This document shows positions 38,200 to 49,391 of a stretch of DNA of 64,000 bases, piece by piece; the stretch's first letter is position 1; each line of letters starts with the position of its first letter. The notes beneath the pieces are model-generated. The model was not told where the DNA came from. It made no database searches and saw only the letters and a program-made list of their open reading frames with translations. This DNA is from Larimichthys crocea (taxonomy: Eukaryota; Chordata; Actinopteri; Sciaenidae), in contig NC_040022.1 in the NCBI RefSeq assembly GCF_000972845.2, forward strand, positions 12,511,711-12,575,710. Reading direction: 5' to 3'. The position numbers and the translations under genes are program-made.

Positions 38200-38760
38200 T
38201 GTTGGACGAGCGCATACGACCGCTGGCAAAGCCGAGTGCTGCTTCTTTTTTCCCCCTTTTCTCTCCAACTCTCTCTCTCTTTCTCTTTCTGTTTCTCGCT
38301 CTCCGTCTCTCGTCCTCTCTCCGCGTTCTTTCCTCTAACCATTGCTTGAGCCTTTGCCAACACGAGTGTAGGGCCCACCTATTTGGCAACGAGATGGGCT
38401 GTAGCCCAGCCAATGCGTTAGCTTCAAGAGCTGAAAAGGGAGGGAAAAGAGAAAGAGGAGAGGGTGGGGAGGGGAGGGGAGAGAGGTGGTGGAGGGGAGG
38501 CGGGTGGGGGGGAATTGGTGTAGTGGCAATGAGAGAGAGAGAGGGAGAGAGGGAGAGAGGGGGAGAGAGAGGGAGCAGGCGGGAGCAGGTGGGAGTGGAA
38601 GAGAGCGAGCAGCCTCGTCCGACGCTGCACAATTTGCCAAATCGACAAGTTCCACTCTGACACGGAGGCAAAGTTCAGGGGAGCAAGTCCTCTCCTGCAC
38701 CAATCCCTGCAGCCCTCAGCCTGCCTCCATCTTTACGATGGCCGCCATCGCCTCGTCTCC
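38200..38760. promoter_or_regulatory. Candidate regulatory segment with NFI half-sites and a GA/CT mirror tract
   Basis: Four NFI half-sites lie in 290 bases: TTTGCCAA (38353), TTTGGCAA (38382), GCCAA (38409) and TTTGCCAA (38633). No pair has the full TTGGC(N5)GCCAA spacing. The segment also has a CT-rich block at 38250-38335 and a strongly GA-rich block at 38430-38600. Position about 1.6-2 kb upstream of exon 2 on the nfix strand would suit autoregulation or an internal promoter. This is inference. The 186-, 184- and 153-codon frames here come from purine/pyrimidine bias. Confidence 0.3.
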
Positions 38761-39198
38761 CTTGCCCACCAACCCTCCCACCCCCACCACCACCACCACC
38801 ACGCGCACACATAAACCCCCGCCCTCCTCTGCGCTCCTCTGCCTCTCTCTCTCTACCCTTCTCTCTGCTTGCATAATGCCACCTTGGCAGAGGATGGCAA
38901 AGAGAGGACACACAGCTTCAGAATCCCTCCAGACCCCGCCACCGGCAGCTGCTCATGGGTTTACCACAGCAAACAAAGAGGGAGAAACAAACCCAGGCGG
39001 CCACACACTCCTCTCACTGCACACACACAGAAATCAATGACGAGATGATTTAGAGGCAAAATACAGAAACGGTTACAGAATTGAAGAACGGGCGGAGGGG
39101 TGGGAGCAGCGGGCAGAGGAAACAGAATCTGCCTCGGCTGTGAACACCGCTGCAAGAAGCCGATAAATGGTCAGCAAAGAGTGTTAACGTGTCTCACG

Positions 39199-39200
<2 letters not shown>

Positions 39201-39232
<32 letters not shown>
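39201..39232. repeat. Poly-C run of 32
   Basis: Thirty-two consecutive C residues followed by (CT)n. The same length of C run occurs at 47284-47315. Accurate length is doubtful in any assembly. Confidence 0.95.
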
Positions 39233-39234
<2 letters not shown>

Positions 39235-40529
39235 TCTCTCAGTCCTAAATTTGCCTTCCTTCCTGAACTCCCGGGAGGAGGATTTGGCGTTCGTGTGTGT
39301 GTGTGTGAGCGCCGGCGGCTGCCATGTTGCCTCATCGTGAGGCATGTCATTCAGGGTTGCACCTGCTCCGCAGACAGCCAGTCTGAAGGCACAAGAGCTG
39401 CTGAATCACAGACCAGCAGGACGAGAGGCACGAAACCACGGGCGAGGGGAGAACCCGCCGTGTTACACAAATCATACACATCTTTCAACACTCTGCCAAC
39501 GCTGGGATCCAAGGCAACAGAACCCATCCGGTATCACCCAGAGACCCGGATCACAGGCGGCGAACAGATGCAAAGACACGATTGGTCGATCAGCAAATCG
39601 ATTCATCATCCTGATTCCAGACTCTCAAAAATGAGAGTCTGACACATGATGACACCTTCTGAGTTTAATGTGGTCAGAGAAGAACCGAGACATTTTCAGA
39701 TGAAGTGATTGATGGAGAAAGTAACAAACAAGATGAACCGCTGATAGAAATAATTGTTAGTTGCTGCTCCCACAGATCATCTTAATCCATAAATTTCTCT
39801 CCTGGTTCAAAGAAAACCACTGAGTGCAGCCGCCTCGTCACACTGTGCCAGCTCTTTAAGAAAGAAAAACTGAAATGTTAAAATAATGACAAAGGTTATT
39901 AAAATGAACCAAAGCACAAAACACCACCAAAAACATCACAGCCTCCACTCTCAGTCCCCACAATTCATTTCAGCTTCACCCTGGAGCGAAATGAACACAG
40001 CCACAGACAGCACACCTTCACATCCACCCCGCTCGCTTTGTGTCACTGATCGGCGTGAAGGTTCGATCCACGGGTACATCAACACATCTGACCATGAGTG
40101 TGTGAGATCACAGTTCTATATATTTGTGTTTCCCACCTGCACTACAAAAATCAGGAAACCTAACTTGTGCGTCTGCTTTTCAGTCGCAAACCAAACGTTT
40201 CTGGCTGACCCCGCCAAAATGCAAATAAATCAGCATTCAGATCAGGTCACTTTAATGTGACTACCGGGGGGGGGTGAGTCATTTCACTCAGCTATGCTCT
40301 CTGTCTGCTTTTTTTTTTTTTTTTTCTTCCATGAGCTGAAAAAAAATCATATATTTATTTTCCAGTAATAACTGTTGTGCAGATTCCTTCAAAGTGCCAA
40401 ATCTGAAAAGTGAGACATCATCACTCAAACTCTGTGCACTCAGCTGCACTCAGGTCAGCGGCGCACAGGGCCTATAAGATGCTCAGGCTGCAGAACTGAG
40501 AACGCTGATTTACGCGATGGAAGTGACCT

Positions 40530-40900
40530 GAACGCACCACGGACGGCGGCTCCCGGTTCATCTGCTCACCCTGGATATTTTTAATGAGAGCCTAAATGCG
40601 CTCTGGACTTTGATTCGGAGTTTTTATCAATTAAGAGTCGGACTGATATTTTTTTTTACGAGCAAACACCTTTCCAATCTGCGTGCAGTCTGCGCATGAT
40701 GCATTTAGGGTCACAAGTCAGGCCTGAAAATTAAAAAAAATTTTAAAAAATGACAATCTCCGCGCGAGCCTCCTCTTAATAGAACACAACCCGCCCAATT
40801 AAAGTCTAGATTATTGTTACATCATGATTGAGCCAACACGGTTAAAATGCACCGTCACTGCTTCTTCTGCTCTCCTCTCTGCTCACAGGGCGCCGCACAT
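40530..40900. other. Candidate conserved non-coding element (intron 1)
   Basis: Repeat-free apart from two A/T runs. Multiple ATTA/TAAT/CAATTAAA words and a balanced composition unlike the flanking AT-rich intron. Unproven without comparison. Confidence 0.35.
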
Positions 40901-41170
40901 ATAAATACTTCAAAAAGAGTAAAGACATGATGACGGGGTCTGCCAGCAACAACATGGAAATGAAAAAAGATGGAGGAGAAAAAAAAAAGCTGGCATGCCC
41001 CGCGAGCGACACATTTGTGCTGCACCGTTACTAAAAGACGACGTCAAAGAGAAACACATGTAAATATGCTCTGTGTGTGTGTGTGTGTGTGTGGAGGTGC
41101 ACCTTCCTGTAAGGCCCTGAATGACCCGGGACTGCTGCACATGTGACGATCAGTGGATGGAAAGAGTTCT

Positions 41171-41172
<2 letters not shown>

Positions 41173-41213
<41 letters not shown>
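41173..41213. repeat. (GT)n microsatellite
   Basis: About twenty uninterrupted GT units. Confidence 0.98.
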
Positions 41214-41216
<3 letters not shown>

Positions 41217-42309
41217 CTTCTTTAAATCAGATTAGTGCTGATTTGAAAACAAATGTAAAAAAAGATTTAAATATCTAAATGCGAGTTTCTGTTTTATTTT
41301 ATATTTTTTATTTTCATAAAAAAGAACAATAAACATATTTCTCGGTGTTTAAAAAAAATGCCCCGCTTCGACGTGAACGTCGTGCGTGCAGCTGGATTGA
41401 ACAGACAAAAGAAATGATTTTCAACTCGTTGATTTTTCGATTCTCTGCACGTCTGACCGAGACTGAGGAGTCTGCTGCCAACTTCAGATTAACTCTTTCA
41501 GCGAGGAGAGAAAAGACTTTCCTATGACTCTGAACGCCTCACACTCTGCGTGTTCAGCTCCAGCTCTTCACACAGCTCATATATGTATAATGATTATTAT
41601 TCATTTGCATGAAGAGCATCAAACATTTTTTTTATTGCTTAATAATTTACATTTTTATTATTTTATCATAATTTAAAGTGGAAAATTGGAATTTGAGTCT
41701 AACAGCATTTTTTTTATTATTGAGTGTGGAGCTCTGCAGCTCCACATATAAAATAAATGTCATTTTGTTTTCTTACATGTTTGCATGTTGCTTTAAAATG
41801 CAGAAATAAAATGCAAATAAATCATCAATATTATAGATTTAATATTGTTATTAATAAAGCAGCTAACGGGAGACCACTCTGTTCGCTTTAAAAGTCAAAC
41901 ACTCCACATGAATGCCTGAACAATGAAGCTAAACATTATATTATTAAAATTACAGAGCAATTAGAAGAATCTGATTTTTTTAATTTATTTTTTTTATCCT
42001 CGTCTGACTTTCCAAGAAATGATGGAGGTACGAGTGAGCTTAAAGTCCAAATCCTCCAGCCAAATAATCAAAACTCTGGCACAGTGAGATGCATTATTTT
42101 TTTTGTTATGATAAATCCTTGATTTGAATGTTTCCTTTTCCAAACATTTAAATCTTTCATCTAAATAATTTCAACGCCCTGAATATGAGATTTCGGCATC
42201 ACTTGTAAATTTCCAAAACTTCCAACAAACTCTCTCCTCCGTCTTTCTGACCCATAATGCCCAGCAGCAGGCCTCTGCGCCTTTGTCCTGCTCTGTCCTG
42301 CGGTACCTG

Positions 42310-42490
42310 ACCTCGCCGAGGATGAGCTGCATCTCATTAGACCAATTAAACCGAGGTCCACATAACCCGGGGGCCTCCGTGGCCCGCCTGGCCCTTCATT
42401 AGTGCAGCTCTGTGCTGGCTCTGCTCGTGTCCTCTCCTGCCCAACTGAGTGTCCCTGACCCTGGACAGAGCCCGATGCCGGCTTCCTCTG
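42310..42490. other. Candidate conserved non-coding element (intron 1)
   Basis: CTCATTAGACCAATTAAACC followed by GC-balanced sequence and CCCTTCATTAGTGCAGCTC. GC-rich complex sequence with embedded ATTA cores is unusual in this intron and suggests regulatory DNA. Confidence 0.35.
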
Positions 42491-43772
42491 AACCCCAAGC
42501 TCGGACCGCTGACAGAGAGCCAGAGCGGGGTTGGGAGGCGGTGGAGGAGACAGAGTGAGGAGGTGAAAAGAGGTTCAATCATTCGCTTAAGGCCTGTGCG
42601 AGCGAGGCTGCTGGAGTGAAAATTAAAAACAAAGAGTTTGGATCCATCCAGATGTGGATATTTTATTCAAACGTGTCTTATTTAATCTTAGAACTCACTC
42701 TAAGTTTCTACAGAATTATGAAACCTTCTGAATTTGCCTTTTAGGGATTTAGAAATCAGAAGATTGCAGGTATGTCTCCTGGTTTTCATCCAGAACTCGT
42801 TCCTGATGCTACAGAAAGCAGCTCATCTCTTCTGTGGTTTTTTACTGTAATCAGAACAAGCTACAGTGGCTGCTGTATGACCCTCTGTTATTATCACACA
42901 CAGTAATCACTGCTGTTAATCATTAGAGGGGAGGGGGCACAGGGTTACATTCTAAAGACAAGGGGAAGTCCACGTTCTGAGTGTGATGCGTAAAGATCCA
43001 CGGAGCTCGGCGCCTTGTGACGGTTGCACTTCTCCAAGTTTACAAACCAGCACGTTACTATGTGTGAAAAATCTGCAAGCAATTTGTGGTGACTGCGTGC
43101 TAACGTGCCCAGGGTGGGCCGTGTGTGTGTGTGTGTGTGCGTGTGTGTGTGTGTGTGAGGGGAGGGAGGGTCAGCCGAGGAAGAGGCACGCATGGCACAT
43201 TCCAGTCCCACAAAGGGGCTCCGCTGCCTGACTGCACTGCAAAACCAACTGGGGCTCTCTGGCTCTGGAGCTCCTGGTTTTATCCTAGCTGCAACTAGAA
43301 CCAATATCAGCCACGATACTCCTTCTTTTATTTCTAACATGGAGGCCTGGCTCCAGCAGATACAGATCCATCTTGCACCGCAAATCAAACTACGCACACA
43401 CAAACACACACACACAGACATGAATTCACATGAGGAACACTGAGGGTTTTGTGTGCTGCAAAAGAAAAGAAACACATTATGCTCTAAAAGCAATGAGATC
43501 AAGGTTAACCAGATGACTCCGGGCTATTTTGTTTTTGCAATTCTCTTTAGAGATTTTATAAAATAACATTTGTTCCTGCTTGAGGAGGCATAGTACACGT
43601 CGGGACGTGCAGATCTTCTTGGACGAAGATGACAGTATTGATGAGCTTCTGTGGGAGGAGTTGGAGGAACACGCTGACATGTATTCCACCCGAACTGAAT
43701 GCAGCGCGTGGTCATCATGCTGTTCACTGACACGGATCTGCTGATGTCACAGTCATGTATCTCTGGACTCAC
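42491..43772. other. Intron 1 sequence, no gene seen
   Basis: Contains an interrupted (GT)n at 43121-43157 and a short (CA)n near 43398-43415. The 185-codon minus-strand frame at 42945-43502 runs through the (GT)n tract and has no domain. Confidence 0.6.
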
Positions 43773-43796
43773 CTGCCTGCCCGTGTACCGCCTCAT
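43773..43796 (-). CDS. Possible alternative first coding exon of nfix (ATG to donor, 8 codons)
   Basis: On the minus strand an ATG at 43796-43794 opens eight codons (MRRYTGRQ) and is followed at once by CAG|GTGAGTCC, a full consensus donor. The phase at the donor is 0, exactly what is needed to join [11 protein letters not shown] of exon 2, about 7 kb downstream. Known NFI first exons are similarly tiny and end in a glutamine codon CAG at the donor (for example MYSPYCLTQ). The frame is open upstream to another ATG at 43856. Against it: one perfect donor by chance in 27 kb is not surprising, and no promoter signature or homology is seen. Speculative. Confidence 0.22.
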
Positions 43797-43935
43797 GACC
43801 CTTTTTTTTTTGCACGCATGGATGCATGCATGTACACACAAACACTTCCCTCTCAACCCCCCTGAGCCGCCTGCCGCTGTCTAGAAAGAATGTGCTGTTG
43901 GATGAAGGAACCGCCCTACGCCTTCACTAATGTCT

Positions 43936-43937
<2 letters not shown>

Positions 43938-43970
<33 letters not shown>
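43938..43970. repeat. (GT)n microsatellite
   Basis: Sixteen GT units, just upstream (on the nfix strand) of the possible first exon at 43773-43796. Confidence 0.98.
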
Positions 43971-43971
<1 letters not shown>

Positions 43972-45344
43972 ACACGTGAGTGATTGGCCATGCCTGGGCA
44001 GGCCGACTCAGCACCACAACAGCCATGACTGAGTGTTTTCTCACTGTGCCAGCCAACAGACTACGGCTGCTCACACTGCTGCCAGTGCAGGCCGAGTAAC
44101 GGTGATACTACACAGACCGGACTAAGACGTTTGTTGTTGCTTCACCTCTTTAGATTTAAATAGAACAATTCAAAGTTAAAAAAAAAAAATACAACAGCCC
44201 ATTTCCACAATTTCATCAACCAAGATCCAAATAATAATCCTGCCAAAGTGGCTGGTGGAGGAGACAAACTTACAAACCGCAGCCAGCTTTTTAGCAGCAT
44301 TTGGCTGGTGGAGGGTGTTAATTTTCTACCCTGGTAAAAACCAGCTCTGTAATCGGTAAACACGGTGCGCCTGGCCTGCAACAAAGAAATGCATTTAGTA
44401 AATTCATTCTCTTTGATTCCTGCGCTGCTATTTTGGTTTGATGGAAGTGCGATGCATTTTTGATGAACGTGTCAGAAACTATTTTATCCTCGCGGAAGTG
44501 AGATGTCATATCACTGCGAGAGTATAGGAGGAGCAGGGGGGCCCGGTGGCCTTCAACATTATCTTTGATCCACACTGTCTGGTTGACGTACATCACAGAG
44601 AATTACAAGCACACTGATTTATCAATAGGCTCAAAGCGGAGGGATGTTACACCATAACCCCTCTTATGAAAAGATCCCTTGGAATTAGAAATTTCAACAC
44701 GGCCTGAAATGAAAAGGATCTCCAGGTTCATGTGTTAACTTGCCGCTCGACAAAGCTGTAGGGCTTTACTCGTCTTTTCAAAGAGATGAGTGTGAAATGC
44801 CAACGACAGCCTTTCACACACACTGCTGGGAGAAGAAAGTGAGCTGAAACAACACGATTGTGTTTTCAAACCCGAGACGAGCGGCGCACTCGAGCAGAAC
44901 GCCGCTTGTTTGTTGCCCGTTTTGAAAGGTAAACCCGACTGCAAACACGGCACAGAGGAGATGTGGAACGTCCTCCATCAGTGCTCAGAGTTTTAGTCAA
45001 GTTTGGAAAGTGCACTCGTGCTCCTGTAAGGTTGGAGCTTTTTGTGTAGCTGGTGAGCAACACTGCTTTCCCCCCACCCTCCCTTCACCAGGTGCATGAC
45101 GTTCGGGTTCACACTGACTTCATGAGTACTCCTTAAAGTCTTCATTGGAGTTAGAATACATTAAAATACTTCAACTTCATGCCAAACAACCTTAACCTGT
45201 TTTCTGATTAATGCTGCTTGATTAATTACCCTCTTAAAAATTTAAATGATTTCTCAAATTTCCCACTAATTAGTGCTAAAGTTGGGAAAAATAATCTTAT
45301 TCACTGACTGAGTGTCACACAAATTGCATTATTCTCCTCCAGCA
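43971..45344. other. Intron 1 sequence, no gene seen
   Basis: 44390-44720 is complex, with GGAAGTGCGATGCATTTTTG, TATCCTCGCGGAAGTGAG and GGAATTAGAAATTTCAAC, and could be regulatory. It also has ETS-like GGAAGTG words in two places. No exon was found. Confidence 0.45.
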
Positions 45345-45990
45345 ACCCAACTGAGTGCATTTACTCAAGTACTGTAATTAAGTACAATTTGGAAGTACTT
45401 TACTCGACTAATTCCATTTCCGGTTACTTCATACTTTTAATTGCTGCATTTCAGGAGACATTTATCCCACAGTTGTAGCTCCTGGTTGCAGTTTCTCATT
45501 TTTTGCATTAGGAATATGAAAGCTCATAAAATATGATGCATTATTAAAGATCAGGAGAGGGCTCCAGACCCCTTAGAAAATAGCAGTCTAGTTTTTTTTA
45601 ATCTAAACTCCTCACATGGTTTAATTTAAAAGACTCTTCGACTCCCAAACAAGCTCAAATTATCAGACCCCCCCCAAAGAGCAAAGATTAAAAATATGTC
45701 CAAAAAATGAAGACACATTTCTTTATCAGATTATTTCGCTCTTTCTTCTTTCTGACCTCATTAATCATCTTGTGACCCTTCGAAGGTGGCTCGTCCCCCG
45801 TGTTGAGAAACACTTACTCCTTGAATTTACACTTCACTTTGAACCAGCTCCACATTATAACGTTATTGACTGATCCCTCCATGCATAACAATTTAATAAT
45901 GTGTTTTGCTTTCATATATGCATATTTTACTGGTGAATACTTTTATTTATTATTAGAATACAGGGAATGAAGTATTTTTACTTTTGGTCC
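45345..45990 (+). mobile_element. Teleost dispersed repeat of the TACTCAAGTAC type, second copy
   Basis: Contains GAGTGCATTTACTCAAGTAC, AATTAAGTACAATTTGGAAG, TACTTTACTCGACTAATTCC and GGTTACTTCATACTTTTAAT, the same 'AGTAC/TACTC' lexicon as 12118-13143. It closes with TGGTGAATACTTTTA and GAAGTATTTTTACTTTTGG near 45935-45988. The middle (45590-45890) is unrelated sequence. Boundaries are approximate. Confidence 0.7.
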
Positions 45991-46611
45991 TTTTTTTTTA
46001 TTTTTTTGGATGTTATCTTCTAACAAAGAGAAATATTCTAAATGTTTTGTGTATTATTTTGAACAAACGTCATATTTGGTATGTTTAGAAACGTTACTGG
46101 AACAATGTCTGGCTGCTTGAACATCATTAAAAAATGTATTTATCATTTAATTTATGAAGTAAAAATACAAAGCACATGCTCCTGGAATGTGATAATATCC
46201 CTTTACATTTCATATCATTCTGAATAGATTTTTTTTCGGACTAAATTAGGATTCAAGCAAGTATTAAAAACTGAAAAAAATCCCTTTATTGGTGCTGACA
46301 TACTGGAGTACACAGAAACATCACATCACTGTTGCCGAGCATCCACAGAGGCCTGAATTAAGAGGGTTATCAAGGTTTGTGGTCACATTGAGTTTGCAGA
46401 CATCACACTCTTAGCGGTCGTAGTGACCGCGGGTGGCCGGCGATGTGGAGAGCGCCGAGACTCTATATGCAGTGCTTATAGACGCAGGGCCAGAAATAAC
46501 AGGCCCGCGCTAAATAATCGTCCCTTTCACTCTCCACTACCATGACATCACCACAACCACAGCCGGCATGAGGGGAACAGCAGTGTTGTGGCTCTGAGAG
46601 ACAGAGGGTAA

Positions 46612-46639
46612 GACACACACACACACACACACACACACA
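46612..46639. repeat. (CA)n microsatellite
   Basis: About fourteen CA units followed by GATAGATAGG. Confidence 0.97.
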
Positions 46640-46929
46640 GATAGATAGGTAGACAGGAAAAAAGCCACTGGCTGCTTCTCTGCAGCTTTCTTCAGGCTGT
46701 GCAAATTATAAATATCTGAGATGGCATCAAAACTTTAGCTGGACGCTCGGGGATGAAAGGGTGGAGAAGGATTAAAAACACGCAGGTCAGAAAGTTTCCT
46801 CGAGCTGCCTGATGTGCTGATTGCACACAATCTAAACTCTGAGTCTCTGCATATGTGCAGCGACAATCACGGAGCAGGCCAAGACAGAAAAACTCCTCCT
46901 GCATAAGGCTCCAGGAAAGCAAAGCCCAC
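46640..46929. other. Intron 1 sequence, no gene seen
   Basis: A 76-codon minus-strand frame shows no domain. Nothing else was recognised. Confidence 0.6.
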
Positions 46930-47282
46930 TACTAATGCAGTGTTGAACGCTTTGCAATCAGACAAATAAAGGGGCAATCTAGCACACAATCAAACGAGAG
47001 ATTTAGCCTGCTCTCCTGCCAACAGCTAGGGACCTCCTCTTTCTGAACAAGGGATGCACTATTGACTATACCCCCCCCCCCCCACCCCACCCCCCACCAA
47101 CCCCACCCCCCACCCCCCCTCTCTCTCTCTGTCTCTCTCTCCAGTCTTCCCCCTCTGCCAGTCTGAAAGGCGTAATGCCAGCCTTTTCCACCATTGGGCA
47201 TGCTGCCCTGCCCTTTATGCAAATGCTTTGCCGCAATCCCTAACTCACAACCCCCACTGTCTCACCCTCCACGTCTGTGCAT

Positions 47283-47315
<33 letters not shown>

Positions 47316-47470
47316 TTATGGCCTCCTGTCTATATATTCATTTTTATCTTTATACGTTTCCATTTAAAATTAGCCAAGTAACTGAGCTTAGGCCATAAGC
47401 CATAAGTTATTAATTAAAGCCCGCGATCTGACGTCCTCCTCTGTATGGATCCATGAATGAAGCAAGAAGC
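46930..47470. other. Candidate conserved non-coding cluster around C-rich tracts (intron 1)
   Basis: Three complex blocks are separated by C-rich simple sequence (47073-47119 and the 32-C run). They contain AATAAAGGGGCAATCTAGC, CCTTTATGCAAATGCTTTGC (an ATGCAAAT octamer at 47218-47225), AAAATTAGCCAAGTAACTG and AAGTTATTAATTAAAGCCC. The octamer and ATTAATTA words suit POU and homeodomain factors. Inference from motifs only. Confidence 0.4.
47284..47315. repeat. Poly-C run of 32
   Basis: Thirty-two consecutive C residues, the same length as the run at 39201-39232. It lies inside an otherwise enhancer-like stretch. Confidence 0.95.
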
Positions 47471-48194
47471 TCAGCGCGCAGCCCGTAGGCCTCTACTTTG
47501 TTTGGTGCCCTCCGTGGGCAAAAAGCACCGACCGGGGGCGAATATTTGACAGAGGTGTGGTTGTATGTGTCTGTACGGGCCCTGATAAAGGACATCTCCT
47601 GGCAAAAAGAATAGAATAAAGACAAAGAGAGCAGGGACGGGGAGAGAAAACAAAGTATGAATTAAAGAATATGGAAAGAATTTGCATTCAATTTACATTC
47701 TTTAAAATGTTTACATGCATCCATATTTAATGATGGCTGCAAACCTTGGCTGCTTGGAAAGAAATGTCACTGTGATGAGGTGTGTGCAGAGAAAACTACA
47801 AATTCATGTAAGAAAAACACAGCAAATCAATATTTTTAGGATCTGTGGAAGTGCTGGGCTGCAGCACAATGAGGGGTTAACAAATTTACTGCGAGCTTGA
47901 ATGAGAATGAAGGGGTTATTAATGTGAGAGAAAGTCAATCATGGCTGCCACTGACAGGCAGGTTTCACGAGTTGGCACAAGGGCTGAATAAACAGCAGAG
48001 GTTCATAAATTAGCAGCAAATAGAGATCAGAGCAGGCGGCTGCAGGGAGCTGAAGAGTTAACAAAGACGGAGAATCGAATTTAGGACGGAAAACATTTCA
48101 ATTGATGAGCTGTGAACAAAGATACAGAGGGCAATGAATGGATAGGGGAAAAAAAGGGGGGACGTGAGGACAGTGACAGGGTTAACATGGAGGG

Positions 48195-48206
48195 GTGTGT
48201 GTATGT

Positions 48207-48249
<43 letters not shown>
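48195..48249. repeat. (GT)n microsatellite
   Basis: GT array with two AT interruptions near its start, then more than eighteen perfect units. Confidence 0.97.
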
Positions 48250-48251
<2 letters not shown>

Positions 48252-48418
48252 GGAAGAGCCTTGCTAATGCTGTTAAAGCACAGCTTCCGCTTGTGCCGTA
48301 GGGCGAGTGTGGAGCCGCGCAAACAGGGGCGCAGGATCCACACAAGCTGGACACATCGAAGCCCACACACACACACCACAGGAAAGGAGCTCGGCCTAAG
48401 ACAAACACTGCAAGACCA

Positions 48419-48420
<2 letters not shown>

Positions 48421-48450
<30 letters not shown>
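48421..48450. repeat. (CA)n microsatellite
   Basis: Fifteen CA units, complementary to the array at 48195-48249. Confidence 0.97.
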
Positions 48451-48452
<2 letters not shown>

Positions 48453-49391
48453 CAAACACTGCCATCTCCTTATATGCCCCGAGTACACCAGGACATGTGC
48501 TGTGCTACACTTCCACCTCCGAGCGTGGAACACAATGAACGAAAATAGCCACAAAGTCAATGGAAGCCTCTGAAACGTCATAATACAGAAGATGCAAGTG
48601 AGAGCAGCGGTTTCACTGACGCTGTGTGAACAGGTCTCCATCTCGGCTGCAACAAATGGAACTTTCTTTTTCCAGAGAAAACAAACAGACGTCTAAACCC
48701 TAACAGTCTACACCAACAACGCAGCACCGCAACAATCTCCAAATATAAACTTCAAGCTTTATTTCCCAAGCCTGCACACAATGGCTGCTCTAATCTTCCT
48801 GAGAGAGGATAGACAAATAAACAAAACCAAACAGGTTCGCTGAGGGAGAATTAAGACCTCAACACCCTCTGCTCTTTTTCAGTGAATGCCACTACACACA
48901 CACACGCACACACACATCCCTCTTCCTATGCTTACTTCCTCGACTGAAGTTACAGTAATAAAGTTTTTTAAACCCTACAGCGGTGCCAGTGAGCGACGGC
49001 GGGCAGCGATGAGAGACGGGAGGTTACGGAGGGCGAGAAAGGCAAAACAAAAGAAAGAGACGTGAAGCCACAAAAGAAGCGTCCGCGCCGAGTATTTTTA
49101 GTCCAAATGTTTCCAGTCACTTCCTACAAATGACTCTGATTACACTGATGAATGCAAGAAACAAGAGGGTTTGTTTCAAACTCTCTATTTTTACACATAA
49201 TTAGATAATGAGATGAAGAGCAAAGCACAAGTTGTCTTTTCCAGTTTGGGTCAACAACTCAACCCAGAGAGAAGCTAAAGAAGTCATTCAGTGCTCTGCT
49301 CTGAATGAAAATCAAGCCACAGCTTACGTTTGTGACAGCTCTGCAGCATGTTTTACGCTTCTGTTGTCTAACACTAACACTGAAGAAATAA

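Larger units (their letters stand above)
39233..42309. other. Intron 1 sequence with an enhancer-like stretch
   Basis: No exon recognised. A T run of about 17 lies at 40309-40325. 40530-40900 looks like a candidate conserved element (TTTTTAATGAGAGCCTAAAT, TATCAATTAAGAGTCGG, CCAATTAAAGTCTAGATTAT, CATCATGATTGAGCC). AT-rich DNA fills 41220-41350 and 41580-42160. (GT)n arrays are at 41073-41092 and 41173-41213. Confidence 0.5.
47471..49391. other. Intron 1 sequence with two large microsatellites
   Basis: (GT)n with AT interruptions at 48195-48249 and (CA)n at 48421-48450, in complementary orientation about 170 bases apart. 47640-48060 is complex, AT-leaning sequence without repeats (GGGGTTAACAAATTTACTGC, GGGGTTATTAATGTGAG). 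No exon recognised. Confidence 0.55.

Noticed and set aside
38111..38671. Long open frames (186 codons minus; 184 and 153 codons plus) around 38.1-39.0 kb
   Set aside because: They run through (CA)n, CT-rich and GA-rich tracts, which lack stop codons for compositional reasons. The peptides are serine/proline/leucine or arginine/glutamate low complexity with no domain.
38700..38735. Possible first exon resembling the short NFI leader that ends in CTGCAG
   Set aside because: The minus strand has ATG and CTGCAG words, but an in-frame stop intervenes and no GT donor follows the CAG.
39100..39642. 180-codon plus-strand frame with a polyproline stretch
   Set aside because: The polyproline is the translation of the 32-base C run; the rest matches nothing and the run length is uncertain.
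42945..43502. 185-codon minus-strand frame
   Set aside because: It crosses a (GT)n microsatellite that reads as serial threonine-histidine, and there is no recognisable domain or flanking splice logic.
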